Shown here one piece after another: positions 42,356-51,134 of a stretch of 64,000 nucleotides of DNA. The number at the start of each line of letters is the position of its first letter. Position 1 is the first letter of the stretch. Source of the DNA: Streptomyces showdoensis (GTDB lineage Bacteria; Actinomycetota; Actinomycetes; Streptomycetales; Streptomycetaceae); the NCBI RefSeq assembly GCF_039535475.1, contig NZ_BAAAXG010000027.1, forward strand, positions 142,001 to 206,000, written 5' to 3'. The notes under the pieces were generated by a model. That model ran no database searches. It worked only from the letters and a program-made list of their open reading frames with translations, and was not told where the DNA came from. The position numbers and the translations under genes were made by a program.

Positions 42356-42739
42356 ATGACCCTGGACCGGCACCTCGCCGCTCTCGACCTGTTGCGCGAC
42401 CGCCCCTTCGGCGACCGCGCCCACCACCTGGCCGAGTTAGCCATCGGCGACACCCCCGGCGGCGCCGTGGACGCGGAGGGGGCGGACGCGGAGCGGACCG
42501 CGCTCGCCGGGCTGCTCGCCGCCCGCTGGGGCCCGCCCGACCGCCTCGGCCTCGGCTCGCTGCTCCTGCGCGCGGAGCGGGGAGAGCGGATGGCGGAGCC
42601 CTGGGGCCTGCTCAGCACCTCGGTGCCCGACGTCGAGCTGTGGCGGGCGGAGGGGCGGTGGATCGCCCTCGGCCTGGTGGGGGCGGCGGAGGACGCGTAC
42701 CGCCTGCTCGTCTGCGTGACGGAGGTCGACCCGCCCTGA
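42356..42739 (+). CDS. Hypothetical protein, 127 aa
   Basis: The soluble 127-residue product begins MTLDRHLAALDLLRDRPFGDRAHHLAELAIG and ends with ALGLVGAAEDAYRLLVCVTEVDPP. The second half is strand-rich (RWIALGLV, YRLLVCVTE). No signal peptide or named domain. Codon use is normal for the neighbourhood. It is divergent from the ROK regulator and convergent with mug. I do not recognise the family. Confidence 0.7.
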   Translation: MTLDRHLAALDLLRDRPFGDRAHHLAELAIGDTPGGAVDAEGADAERTALAGLLAARWGPPDRLGLGSLLLRAERGERMAEPWGLLSTSVPDVELWRAEGRWIALGLVGAAEDAYRLLVCVTEVDPP

Positions 42740-42831
42740 GCCGAACTCCCTGGTGGGGCCGGACCACCCGCCTTGAGCCGGACTCCCTCGGGGGGCCGGC
42801 CCACCCGTCCCGAGCCCGCCCCCGTCCCGGG

Positions 42832-43404
42832 TCAGACCGCCCGCAGGTCCGGCAGCCCGGCCGCCTCGCGCAGCCGGGCGAACTCCTCCGCCATCGACGC
42901 GGCGGTCCAGTGCGCGTTCAGTCCGCTCGGGTTGGGCAGCGCCCAGATCCGGGTCGTGCCGATCGTCCGGTCCTGCGGTCCGACCACCGCCTTCTTCTCG
43001 CCGAAGGCGGTGCGGTACGCGGTGACCCCGACGACCGCCAGCCAGCGCGGCGCCAGCCGCTCCACCTTCTCGGTGAGGATCCGGCCGCCCTCCCGGTACT
43101 CCTCGGCGCTCAGCTCGTCGGCCCGCGCGGTCGCCCGTGCCACCACGTTGGTGATGCCGAGGCCGTACGAGAGGAGTTCCTCCTGCTCGGCCGGCGCGAG
43201 CTGCCGCGGGGTGAGACCGGACAGGTGCAGCACGGGCCAGAACCGGTTGCCGGGGCGGGCGAAGTGGTGGCCCGTCGCGGCGGTCATCAGCCCCGGGTTG
43301 ATCCCGCAGAGGAGGACCGAAAGGCCGCCCGCGGCCACGTCGGGGACGACGCGGTCGCGGGCGGCCTGGAGCTCCTCGGCGGAGAACCGGGGGGTTCCGG
43401 TCAG
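42832..43404 (-). CDS. mug: Mismatch-specific DNA glycosylase (G:U/T)
   Basis: Clear uracil-DNA glycosylase superfamily motifs are present: LLCGINPGLMTAATGHHFARP with NRFWPVLH, and LPNPSGLNAHW near the end. They match Mug/TDG enzymes that remove U or T mispaired with G. No ATG or GTG exists between the upstream sequence and the domain. The best start is a CTG at 43404 that overlaps the purB stop, implying coupling to purB; the protein then starts (M)TGTPRFSAEEL, 190 residues. Confidence 0.88.
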   Translation of the reverse strand: MTGTPRFSAEELQAARDRVVPDVAAGGLSVLLCGINPGLMTAATGHHFARPGNRFWPVLHLSGLTPRQLAPAEQEELLSYGLGITNVVARATARADELSAEEYREGGRILTEKVERLAPRWLAVVGVTAYRTAFGEKKAVVGPQDRTIGTTRIWALPNPSGLNAHWTAASMAEEFARLREAAGLPDLRAV

Positions 43405-44843
43405 AGGATCGACCCGGGGGTGTAGCCGGCGGCCTCCGGGTGCTGCTTGACGATCTCCTCGATGCGGGAGACCACGACGGCGACCTGGTCGGCGGCGGCA
43501 CCGGTGAAGGACAGCTTGTCGGCCATCAGGGCGTCGAGCTGCGCGCGGTCCAGCGGGATCCGCTCGTCGGCGGCCAGCTTGTCCAGGAGCTCGTTGCGCT
43601 CGGCGCCCTGCTCGCGCATGGCGAGGGCGGAGGCGACGGCGTTCTCCTTGATGGCCTCGTGGGCGACCTCGCGGCCCACGCCGGCGCGGACGGCGCCCAT
43701 GAGGACCTTGGTGGTGGCCAGGAAGGGCAGGTAGCGGTCCAGCTCGCGGGCGATGACCGCGGGGAAGGCGCCGAACTCGTCGAGGACGGTGAGGAAGGTC
43801 TCCAGGAGGCCGTCGAAGGCGAAGAACGCGTCCGGCAGGGCCACCCGGCGCACCACCGAGCAGGAGACGTCGCCCTCGTTCCACTGGTCGCCCGCCAGCT
43901 CGCCGGTCATCGACGCGTAGCCGCGCAGGATGACCATCAGGCCGTTGACGCGCTCGCAGGAGCGGGTGTTCATCTTGTGCGGCATCGCCGAGGAGCCGAC
44001 CTGGCCGGGCTTGAAGCCCTCGGTCACGAGCTCGTGGCCCGCCATCAGGCGGATCGTCTTGGCGATCGACGACGGGGCGGCGGCCAGCTGCACGAGGGTG
44101 GTGACCACGTCGTAGTCGAGCGAGCGCGGGTAGACCTGGCCGACCGAGGTGAAGGCGTGCGCGAAGCCGAGGTGCCCGGCGATCCGCTGCTCCAGGTCGG
44201 CCAGCTTCGAGGCGTCGCCGCCGAGCAGGTCGAGCATGTCCTGGGCGGTGCCGACCGGGCCCTTGATGCCGCGCAGCGGGTAGCGGCCGAGGAGGTCCTC
44301 CAGGCGCGCGTAGGCGGCGAGCAGCTCGTCGGCGGCGGTCGCGAAACGCTTGCCGAGGGTGGTGGCCTGGGCGGCGACGTTGTGCGAGCGGCCCGCCATG
44401 ACCAGCTCCGCGTACTCGGCGGAGAGCTTGCCGAGCCGGGCGAGGACGGAGACCGTGCGGTCGCGCATCAGCTCGAGGGAGAGCCGGATCTGGAGCTGCT
44501 CGACGTTCTCCGTGAGGTCACGCGAGGTCATGCCCTTGTGGACGTGCTCGTGGCCGGCGAGGGCGTTGAACTCCTCGATGCGGGCCTTCACGTCGTGCCG
44601 GGTGACCTTCTCGCGCTCGGCGATGGAGCCGAGGTCGACCTGGTCGAGCACGCGCTCGTAGTCGGACAGGGCCGCGTCCGGAACCTCGATCCCGAGGTCC
44701 TTCTGGGCACGCAGCACGGCCAGCCACAGCTGGCGCTCCAGCTTCACCTTCTGCTCGGGGGACCAGAGGACGGCGAGCTCCGCGGAGGCGTAGCGGCCGG
44801 CCAGGACGTTGGGGATGCGGGGCTTCGCAGTCACAGCAGTCAC
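43401..44843 (-). CDS. purB: Adenylosuccinate lyase
   Basis: The 480-residue product has the fumarase/aspartase superfamily signature GSSAMPHKMNTRSCE. Its HDVKARIEEF, GMTSRDLTENVEQLQ and AGRSHNVAAQATTLGKR blocks carry catalytic His and Ser/Thr residues of PurB. It catalyses two steps: SAICAR to AICAR, and adenylosuccinate to AMP, releasing fumarate. GTG 44843 is used; an internal GTG three codons later is also possible. The stop overlaps the putative start of mug. Confidence 0.95.
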   Translation of the reverse strand: MTAVTAKPRIPNVLAGRYASAELAVLWSPEQKVKLERQLWLAVLRAQKDLGIEVPDAALSDYERVLDQVDLGSIAEREKVTRHDVKARIEEFNALAGHEHVHKGMTSRDLTENVEQLQIRLSLELMRDRTVSVLARLGKLSAEYAELVMAGRSHNVAAQATTLGKRFATAADELLAAYARLEDLLGRYPLRGIKGPVGTAQDMLDLLGGDASKLADLEQRIAGHLGFAHAFTSVGQVYPRSLDYDVVTTLVQLAAAPSSIAKTIRLMAGHELVTEGFKPGQVGSSAMPHKMNTRSCERVNGLMVILRGYASMTGELAGDQWNEGDVSCSVVRRVALPDAFFAFDGLLETFLTVLDEFGAFPAVIARELDRYLPFLATTKVLMGAVRAGVGREVAHEAIKENAVASALAMREQGAERNELLDKLAADERIPLDRAQLDALMADKLSFTGAAADQVAVVVSRIEEIVKQHPEAAGYTPGSIL

Positions 44844-44934
44844 GTGGACCGATTCTACTGGCGGTTCGTGCAGGCCAGCGCCACGGGCCGGGCTGGAGCT
44901 TGCTACGAGACGGGGGTCACGCCGGCGGGACCCG

Positions 44935-45717
44935 TCAGCCGCCCGCGGGGGCCTCGTACGGCAGCAGTTCCGGGCGCTTGGGGGCGCGGCCGTCGCCGGA
45001 GGAGCGGCCGGTGAGGCGACGGCCGATCCAGGGGGCCAGGTGCTCCTTGGCGAAGCGGGCGTCGGCGGCCCTGCGGGCGGCCCAGCCCGGCGGGACGGCC
45101 GCCGGGAGCGGGGCGCGCCAGTCCTCCTCGGGCGCCAGGCCCAGGGTCTGCCAGACCGCCTCCGCCACCCGGCGGTGCCCGTCGGCGGTGAGGTGGAGCC
45201 GGTCCACGTCCCACAGGCGGGGGTCGCCGAGGGCCGGGGCCCCGTAGAGGTCGACCACCAGCGCGCCGTGCCGGGCGGCGAGCTCGTCCACGTACGCGAA
45301 GAGCTCCTCCATGCGCGGCCGGAAGCGCTCCATCACCGGGCCGTTGCGGCCCGGGCTGCGCATCAGGACCAGCCGGCCGCAGGACGGGGCGAGCCGCTCC
45401 ACGGCCTCGCCGAGCAGGCCGCGCACCCGGCCCATGTCGCACTTGGGGCGCAGGGTGTCGTTGAGCCCGCCGACCAGGGTCACGACATCGGCCTTCATCG
45501 CGGCCGCCGCGTCGATCTGCTCGTCGACGATCTGGCCGATGAGCTTGCCGCGCACGGCCAGGTTGGCGTAGCGGAAGCCGGGCGTGCGGGCGGCCAGCCG
45601 GCCGGCCAGGACGTCGGCCCAGCCCCGGTAGGAACCGTCGGGCTTCCGGTCCGACATACCCTCGGTGAAGCTGTCGCCCACGGCGACAAGACTGGTGTAG
45701 GTGGCATTGATCTCCAT
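44935..45717 (-). CDS. SGNH/GDSL-type hydrolase
   Basis: The 260-residue product has block I VAVGDSFTEGMSD (Ser near residue 16), block II LAVRGKLIGQ (Gly), block III VTLVGGLNDTLRP (Asn) and block V DVDRLHLTADGH (Asp/His). These complete the SGNH catalytic set. It has no signal peptide, so it is a likely intracellular esterase. ATG 45717 has no ribosome binding site; the transcript may be leaderless. It is divergent from the gene at 45782. Confidence 0.9.
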   Translation of the reverse strand: MEINATYTSLVAVGDSFTEGMSDRKPDGSYRGWADVLAGRLAARTPGFRYANLAVRGKLIGQIVDEQIDAAAAMKADVVTLVGGLNDTLRPKCDMGRVRGLLGEAVERLAPSCGRLVLMRSPGRNGPVMERFRPRMEELFAYVDELAARHGALVVDLYGAPALGDPRLWDVDRLHLTADGHRRVAEAVWQTLGLAPEEDWRAPLPAAVPPGWAARRAADARFAKEHLAPWIGRRLTGRSSGDGRAPKRPELLPYEAPAGG

Positions 45718-45781
45718 GGCCCAGCGATCGTACCGCGCGGTATGGCCGTCGTGGCCGGGAGGAGCTGGGAGGGGAAACCCC

Positions 45782-46774
45782 ATGAGTGAGGCGCTGCTCG
45801 ACGCGCTGGCCGAGGCCGTGGCCGAACTGGCCGCGGCGCAGGAACCCGAGGTGTCCGCGGAGCGGCTGGAGGGCACCGCGCGCCTCCTGGACGGACTGCC
45901 CGCCGCCGACCGGCGGACCCTGGACCGGCTGTTCCGCGAAGCCGCCCTGCGGCAGCCTCCCGGACCCCGCCGCGAGCGGCTGCTGAAGGTCCCGGCGGGC
46001 CTCGGCCTGCCGGGGGACGTCCAGGCCGCCCGCTGCGATCTGGTGGCCTCGTACGTCGAGAGCTTCGTCACGCTGGTGCGCGGCGCCGACCCCGCCACGC
46101 CCGTTCCGGGCCGCCCCGGCCTGACCCTCGCCGACCTCGTACGGCTCCACGGGACGGGCCACCGCTGGACCGAGCACCTGGTGCGCACCCGGGCGACCGC
46201 CCGCGTCCGGCCCGGGGACGTGCCGCTGGACCTGCCGGCGGACCCGGCCGAGTACCCCGACTGGCTCGCGGCGAGCGCGGCGACCGCCCTGCGGACCCTG
46301 CGGGAGGCCGAACCGGACGCCCCGGTGTGGTCGCACGGCGGCGACCCGCACGTGCGGTTCTTCCCGCGCCGGCTGCTCTTCGAGGCGGTGGTCCACCTGG
46401 CCGACGCCGAGCTGGCCCTGGGCCGGCAGCCCGCGCCGGTCGATCCCGGGACGGCCGCCGACGGCATCGAGGAGTTCCTGGAGAACCTCCCGTACTTCTC
46501 CGTGGCCGCCGAGCGCGTCGCCCAGCTCGGCCGGGACGGCGCCGGCCTCCGGCTCACCGCGACCGACACCGGCGCCGCGTGGACGATCACCTTCGGCGGA
46601 GGCGGCTTCGGCTGGCGGCGCCGGGCCGGGGGCGAGCCCACCGCGGGCGTCGAGGGCACCGCGGCCGACCTGCTGCTGCTCGTGTACGGGCGGTACGCGG
46701 CCGACGACCCGCGCTTCTCCCGCTCCGGCGACACCGCGCTCCTCGACGCCTGGATCACGGCGACCGCGGTCTAG
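45782..46774 (+). CDS. Maleylpyruvate isomerase family mycothiol-dependent protein
   Basis: GGGAGGGG precedes ATG 45782. After an 80-residue helical extension the 330-residue product has the MDMPI N-terminal, DinB-like domain (RCDLVASYVESFVTLVRG, TLADLVRLHGTGHRWTEHLVR, HVRFFPRRLLFEAVVHLADAEL). A C-terminal domain follows (GLRLTATDTGAAWTITFGG, AADLLLLVYGR). Members bind a divalent metal and use mycothiol, the actinobacterial thiol. The LHGTGHRW and HLADAEL His residues are the likely metal ligands. Confidence 0.85.
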   Translation: MSEALLDALAEAVAELAAAQEPEVSAERLEGTARLLDGLPAADRRTLDRLFREAALRQPPGPRRERLLKVPAGLGLPGDVQAARCDLVASYVESFVTLVRGADPATPVPGRPGLTLADLVRLHGTGHRWTEHLVRTRATARVRPGDVPLDLPADPAEYPDWLAASAATALRTLREAEPDAPVWSHGGDPHVRFFPRRLLFEAVVHLADAELALGRQPAPVDPGTAADGIEEFLENLPYFSVAAERVAQLGRDGAGLRLTATDTGAAWTITFGGGGFGWRRRAGGEPTAGVEGTAADLLLLVYGRYAADDPRFSRSGDTALLDAWITATAV

Positions 46775-46794
46775 GGACCGCCCGGGGGCCCGGG

Positions 46795-46945
46795 GGCCCG
46801 GGGGACCCGCGGTCTTGCGGTCCTGCGGCCTCGCGGTCCTGCGGTCCCGGAGTCCTGCGGTCTCGCGGTCCTGCGGTCCCGGGGTCCTGCGGTCCCGGGG
46901 GCGCGCCCGCGGTCCCGGGTCCCGGGGCCCGCGGTCCCGGCATCC
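46795..46945. repeat. Tandem repeat of TCCTGCGGTCCCGG-type units
   Basis: About 150 bases of irregular 9-15-base units (TCTTGCGGTCCTGCGG, TCTCGCGGTCCTGCGG, TCCCGGGGTCCTGCGG) follow the stop of the MDMPI gene. No gene is seen. Confidence 0.8.
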
Positions 46946-46985
46946 CCGTGTCGGGACGTCCCGGCGCCGTGACGTCCGTACGCCG

Positions 46986-47020
46986 GAAGGGCCCGGGACG
47001 GCGTGCGTCCCGAGCCCTTC
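46986..47020. terminator. Bidirectional terminator
   Basis: GAAGGGCCCGGGACG (46986-47000) pairs with CGTCCCGAGCCCTTC (47006-47020) at 14 of 15 positions around GCGTG, between convergent genes. Confidence 0.75.
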
Positions 47021-47056
47021 CCCGTCGTCCCTCGTGTGCGACGGCGTGCCTGCGCG

Positions 47057-48076
47057 TCAGGGCGCCGAGGGGCGGCCCACCAGTTCGCGCAGCACGTCCT
47101 CCATCGTCACCAGACCGGCCGGCCGGCCGTCCTCGTCGAGGACGGCCGCCAGGTGCGTCCGGCTGCGCCGCATCGCGGTCAGGACGTCGTCCAGCGGGGT
47201 CTCCGCCCGCACCCGGGCGATCGGCCGCAGGGCCGACACCGGGAACGGCAGGTCGCGCGGGGTGACGTCCAGGGCGTCCTTCACGTGCAGGTAGCCGAGG
47301 ATCCGGCGCTCCGGGTCGACGACGGGGAAGCGGGAGAACCCGGACCGCGCCGACAGCGCCTCCAGCTCCTCCGGAGTCGTGCCCGCCCGCGCGTACACGA
47401 CCTTCTCCACCGGCATGACGACGTCCCGCACCGGGCGCCGGCCCAGTTCGAGGGCGTCGTGCAGGCGCTCGGCGGCGCGGTCGTCGAGCAGTCCGGCGTC
47501 ACCGGCGTCGGTGACCATCCGGGCCAGCTCGTCGTCCGAGAACGTGGCCGAGACCTCGTCCTTCGTCTCCACCCGCAGCAGCCGCAGGATCGCGTTGGCG
47601 AAGGCGTTGATGGTGAAGATCACCGGGCGCAGCGCCCGCGCCAGCGTCACCAGCGGCGGCCCGAGGGCGAGCGCCGAGCGGGTCGGTTCGGCCAGGGCGA
47701 TGTTCTTCGGGACCATCTCGCCCAGCAGCATGTGCAGGTACGTGGCGACCGTCAGCGCGATCACGAACGAGATGGGGTGCACGAGGCCGTGCGGCACGCC
47801 GACGGCGTCGAACACCGGCTCCAGGAGGTGGGCGATGGCCGGTTCGGCCACGATGCCCAGCACCAGGGTGCACAGCGTGATGCCGAGCTGGGCCGCCGCG
47901 AGCAGCGCCGAGACGTGTTCGAGGCCCCAGATGACGCTGCGGGCCCGGCGGTTCCCGGCCTCCGCGAGCGGCTCGATCTGACTGCGGCGCACGGAGATCA
48001 GGGCGAACTCGGCGCCGACGAAGAAGGCGTTGACGACCAGGGTCGCGAAGCCGATCAGCAGCTGGATCGCGATCAT
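47057..48076 (-). CDS. CNNM/CorC-type membrane protein with CBS pair (second of two)
   Basis: The 339-residue product has a DUF21/CNNM transmembrane domain (LLIGFATLVVNAFFVGAEFALISVRRSQIEPL, described as the first helix and its cytosolic end; then ITLCTLVLGIVAEPAI and MLLGEMVPKNIAL). Two CBS domains follow (RDVVMPVEKVVYARA, LGYLHVKDAL, AAVLDEDGRPAGLVTMEDVL). CorC-type proteins are linked to Mg or Co efflux. The C-terminal CorC_HlyC domain is missing, making it shorter than its neighbour. Its start overlaps the stop of the upstream paralogue by four bases. Confidence 0.9.
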   Translation of the reverse strand: MIAIQLLIGFATLVVNAFFVGAEFALISVRRSQIEPLAEAGNRRARSVIWGLEHVSALLAAAQLGITLCTLVLGIVAEPAIAHLLEPVFDAVGVPHGLVHPISFVIALTVATYLHMLLGEMVPKNIALAEPTRSALALGPPLVTLARALRPVIFTINAFANAILRLLRVETKDEVSATFSDDELARMVTDAGDAGLLDDRAAERLHDALELGRRPVRDVVMPVEKVVYARAGTTPEELEALSARSGFSRFPVVDPERRILGYLHVKDALDVTPRDLPFPVSALRPIARVRAETPLDDVLTAMRRSRTHLAAVLDEDGRPAGLVTMEDVLRELVGRPSAP

Positions 48077-49416
48077 CGGCCGGCCTCCTCGTGCGCGTCC
48101 TCGGCGGTGCCGGGGAGCGGGGCGTGCATCAGCACGCGGGCCGCGCGCCGCCCGGAGGCGTCCACCACGTCGAGCCGCCAGCCGGCGAGCTCCACGCTGT
48201 CCCCGACGGCCGGGATCCGGCCGAGCTCGGTGGCCAGCACGCCCGCGAGGGTCTCGTACGGGCCCTCCGGCAGCTTCAGGCCGATGGCCTCCAGCTGGTC
48301 GGTGCGGGCCGCGCCGTCCGCGGACCACAGCGCGCGGCCGTCGGTGTCCTCGCCGGCCGGGGCCAGGTCGGGCGTCTCGTGCGGGTCGTGCTCGTCGCGC
48401 ACCTCGCCGACGACCTCCTCGACGATGTCCTCCAGGGTCGCGACGCCGGCCGTGCCGCCGTACTCGTCGATGACGACGGCCATCGTCTGCTTGCCGGACA
48501 GCCGGTCGAGCAGCCGGTCCACGGTCAGGCTCTCGGGCACCAGGAGCGGTTCGCGCAGCATCTCGCCGATGCGGCGGCGCGGCCGCTCGTCGGCGGGTAT
48601 GGCGAGGACGTCCTTGATGTGGGCGATGCCGACGACCGTGTCGAGGCTGCCCCGGTAGACGGGGAAGCGGCTGAGCCCGGTCGCCCGGGTCGCGTTGGCG
48701 ACGTCCTCGGCCGTGGCCTGCACCTCCAGGGCGGTGACCTGGACGCGGGGGGTCATCACGTTCTCCGCGGTCAGCTCGGCCAGGTTGAGCGTGCGGACGA
48801 AGAGCTCGGCGGTGTCCGCCTCCAGGGCGCCCTCCTTCGCGGAGTGGCGCGCCAGGGCCACCAGCTCCTGCGGGGAGCGGGCGGAGGCCAGCTCCTCGGT
48901 GGGCTCCATGCCGAGCCGGCGCAGGATGCGGTTGGCGGTGTTGTTGAGGTGGCTGATCAGCGGCTTGAACGCGGCGGTGAAGATCCGCTGCGGGGTGGCC
49001 ACCGCCTTGGCGATCGCGAGCGGCGAGGAGATCGCCCAGTTCTTGGGGACCAGCTCGCCGACGACCATCAGGACGACGGTCGACAGGGCGGTGCCGAGGA
49101 CCAGGGCCACCGAGGAGGCGACCGAGGGGGAGAGGCCGAGGGCTTCGACCGGGCCTTGGAGCAGCTTGGCGATCGACGGCTCGGAGAGCATGCCGACGAC
49201 CAGGTTGGTCACGGTGATGCCGAGCTGCGCGCCGGAGAGCTGGAAGGTCAGCGACTTCACGGCCTTGAGGGCGCTGGCGGCGCCCCGCTCGCCGCGCTCG
49301 ACGGCGGCTTCGAGCTCGCTCCGCTGGACGGTGGTCAGCGAGAACTCGGCCGCGACGAAGGCACCGCAGGCCAGGGCGAGCAGCAGCGCCACGAAGAGGA
49401 GCAGTACCTCGGTCAT
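48073..49416 (-). CDS. CNNM/CorC-type membrane protein with CBS pair and CorC_HlyC domain
   Basis: The 447-residue product has a DUF21/CNNM membrane domain (LALACGAFVAAEFSLTTVQRSELE as the first helix region, LVVGMLSEPSIAKLL, VVGELVPKNWAIS) and two CBS domains with the ENVMTPRVQVTALEV and VVIDEYGGTAGVATLEDIVEEVVGE blocks. A C-terminal CorC_HlyC transporter-associated domain (LPEGPYETLAGVL ... GWRLDVVDASGRR) follows. These proteins are linked to Mg/Co homeostasis. The two paralogues overlap by ATGA and are co-translated, probably forming a heteromer. Confidence 0.92.
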   Translation of the reverse strand: MTEVLLLFVALLLALACGAFVAAEFSLTTVQRSELEAAVERGERGAASALKAVKSLTFQLSGAQLGITVTNLVVGMLSEPSIAKLLQGPVEALGLSPSVASSVALVLGTALSTVVLMVVGELVPKNWAISSPLAIAKAVATPQRIFTAAFKPLISHLNNTANRILRRLGMEPTEELASARSPQELVALARHSAKEGALEADTAELFVRTLNLAELTAENVMTPRVQVTALEVQATAEDVANATRATGLSRFPVYRGSLDTVVGIAHIKDVLAIPADERPRRRIGEMLREPLLVPESLTVDRLLDRLSGKQTMAVVIDEYGGTAGVATLEDIVEEVVGEVRDEHDPHETPDLAPAGEDTDGRALWSADGAARTDQLEAIGLKLPEGPYETLAGVLATELGRIPAVGDSVELAGWRLDVVDASGRRAARVLMHAPLPGTAEDAHEEAGR

Positions 49417-49546
49417 CGGTTCACCTCCGTCCCTCGACGAGTCCCATGATCAGTCAGGGGAGGGAGGACCGCGCGATGTCGGCTTCGGGAACGGCTACTG
49501 GGAGGCTCGCCCATGGGCGGACGCTCACACCTTTCGATAGTGCTGG

Positions 49547-49566
49547 GGCCGTGCTCACGCACGGCC
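49547..49566 (-). terminator. Hairpin beyond the GNAT gene
   Basis: GGCCGTG (49547-49553) pairs with CACGGCC (49560-49566) in the 220-base gap between the CorC pair and the GNAT gene. Its position upstream of the CorC promoter makes the assignment uncertain. Confidence 0.3.
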
Positions 49567-49639
49567 GGGGATGCTCAGAGCGATCGGATGATCGAATTCT
49601 GACCACCCATAGTAAAGGATGGGCAAAAGCGGGTGGCTT

Positions 49640-50077
49640 TCAGTGACCGGTGGTGACCGCAAGCGGCTTCACCCAGCGGGTCCACTGCTCCTGCGGGCCG
49701 TAGCCGGTCGCGCGCCACGCGGCCTGCCCCCGCTCGTTCCGGTCCAGCACCATCGCGTCCGCGCGCCGGCCGCCGAGCCGTGCGAACCGCTCCTCGGCCG
49801 CGGCGAGCAGCGCGCCGCCGATGCCCCGGCGGCGGTGGTCCGGGTGGACGGCGAGGCGGTAGAGGTGGCACCGCCAGCCGTCGAAGCCGGCGATCACCGT
49901 CCCCACCAGCTCCCCGTCCCGCTCCGCGAGCAGCAGGGACTCGGGGTCCCGCTCGACGAGGCGCTCCACGCCCGCGCGGTCGTCGCTGATGCTCGTGCCC
50001 TCGGCGGCGGCCTTCCAGAAGGCGAGTACGGCGTCGAGGTCGGCCGCCACCGCGGCCCGTATCCGAAGATCGTCCAT
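49640..50077 (-). CDS. GNAT family N-acetyltransferase
   Basis: The 145-residue single GNAT domain has IRAAVAADLDAVLAFWKAA at the start, GELVGTVIAGFDGWRCHLYRLAVHPDHRRRGIGGALLAAAEERF with the acetyl-CoA R/Q-x-x-G-x-G/A loop (HRRRGIGGA), and a late AMVLDRNERGQAAWRATGY. The acceptor is unknown. ATG 50077 is the only start that gives the full first strand. It is 80 bases downstream of the oxidoreductase gene. Confidence 0.88.
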   Translation of the reverse strand: MDDLRIRAAVAADLDAVLAFWKAAAEGTSISDDRAGVERLVERDPESLLLAERDGELVGTVIAGFDGWRCHLYRLAVHPDHRRRGIGGALLAAAEERFARLGGRRADAMVLDRNERGQAAWRATGYGPQEQWTRWVKPLAVTTGH

Positions 50078-50157
50078 GCTCGCATCCCACCACCGCCCCG
50101 GGCCTGCCGTCGACCGTGTTTCACGGGTCAGGACGGGCCGGGGCCCGGCCCCCGGCG

Positions 50158-51033
50158 TCAGGAGGGCGCGGACCCCCGCAGCCGTGCGATCACCGGGCCG
50201 AACGCCTCCATCGCCCGGTCCAGCACCGTCAGGTACGAGAAGCCGAACCGTTCGCGGAGCGCCTTCACCCGGTCGGCGATCTCCGGCACCGTGCCGATCA
50301 GGAGGATCGGCAGGTCCAGGATCAGCTCCTCGTCGAGGTACGGCGCCAGCGGGAGGAACTCGGCCGCCGCGGCCGGCCGGTCCTCGGTCACGATCACCCG
50401 CTGGACGAGCAGGTTGAGCTCCGCGGGCGTCGTGCGGCCGGCCTCGCGCTCGAAGCCCCGGTAGGACTCCACCCGCCCCGCCAGCTCCTCGGCGGTCAGC
50501 ACCGTCACCCCCTCGCCGGTGAAGCGGCCGCCGCTGAAGGCCGTGACGTCGGCGTGCCGGGCGGCGAGCCGCAGCACCCGTTCCCCGTTGCCCCCGATGA
50601 GCAGGGGCGTGCGCGGGCCGCCCTCCTCGCCCTTGAGCGTCCCGGCCAACTCCTCGACGGTACGGGCGAGATGGCCGACCCGTTCGCCGGGGGGCAGGAA
50701 CGGGATCCCGGCCCGCTCGTGCTCCGCCCGTACGTAGCCGGTGCCCAGGCCGAGTTCGAGCCGCCCGTCGGTCAGGGCCGCGGTCGTCGCCACCTCGCGG
50801 GCCAGCAACGCCGGGTTCCAGAAACCCGTGTTGAGCACGAAGGTGCCGAGTCGCGGCCGGGTCGTCGCCGCGGCGGCCGCCACCAGCGAGGGGAACGGGG
50901 CCGGCATGCCGAGGTGGTCCGCGACGAGGATCAGGTCGTACCCCAGCTCCTCGGCCCGGCGGCAGCGCGCCCGCCACTCGGGACCCGTGCCCGGCGTGAG
51001 CATGTTGACGGCGAATCGGAAGGGCGACACCAC
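50158..51033 (-). CDS. Luciferase-like (LLM), probably F420-dependent, oxidoreductase
   Basis: The first of two GTG codons (51033) is well spaced from GGAGG. The 291-residue product is a single TIM-barrel LLM domain: FAVNMLTPGTGPEWRARCRRAEELGYDLI at the start (two adjoining elements), ADHLGMPAPFPSLVAAAAAT, LGTFVLNTGFWNPALLAREVAT, GRLELGLGTGYV and PLLIGGNGERVLRLAA. In actinobacteria such proteins typically use F420. The substrate is unknown. It is followed on the same strand by the GNAT gene. Confidence 0.88.
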   Translation of the reverse strand: MVSPFRFAVNMLTPGTGPEWRARCRRAEELGYDLILVADHLGMPAPFPSLVAAAAATTRPRLGTFVLNTGFWNPALLAREVATTAALTDGRLELGLGTGYVRAEHERAGIPFLPPGERVGHLARTVEELAGTLKGEEGGPRTPLLIGGNGERVLRLAARHADVTAFSGGRFTGEGVTVLTAEELAGRVESYRGFEREAGRTTPAELNLLVQRVIVTEDRPAAAAEFLPLAPYLDEELILDLPILLIGTVPEIADRVKALRERFGFSYLTVLDRAMEAFGPVIARLRGSAPS

Positions 51034-51054
51034 GGCGGTACCTCCAGGTCGACG

Positions 51055-51131
51055 AGCCGCTGCGAGCGGCGACGAGCGGCGACGAGCGGCGAACGGCGAC
51101 GAGCGGCGAACGGCGACGAGCGGCGACGGTC
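51055..51131. repeat. Tandem GACGAGCGGC repeat
   Basis: About seven head-to-tail copies of GACGAGCGGC, some reading GAACGGC, lie in the gap between the MFS and LLM genes. They separate the MFS stop from the LLM ribosome binding site. Confidence 0.8.
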
Positions 51132-51134
51132 GGC

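Noticed and set aside
49446..49646. A 66-codon plus-strand frame upstream of the GNAT gene end
   Set aside because: Poor ribosome binding site, and the frame covers likely promoter and terminator sequence.
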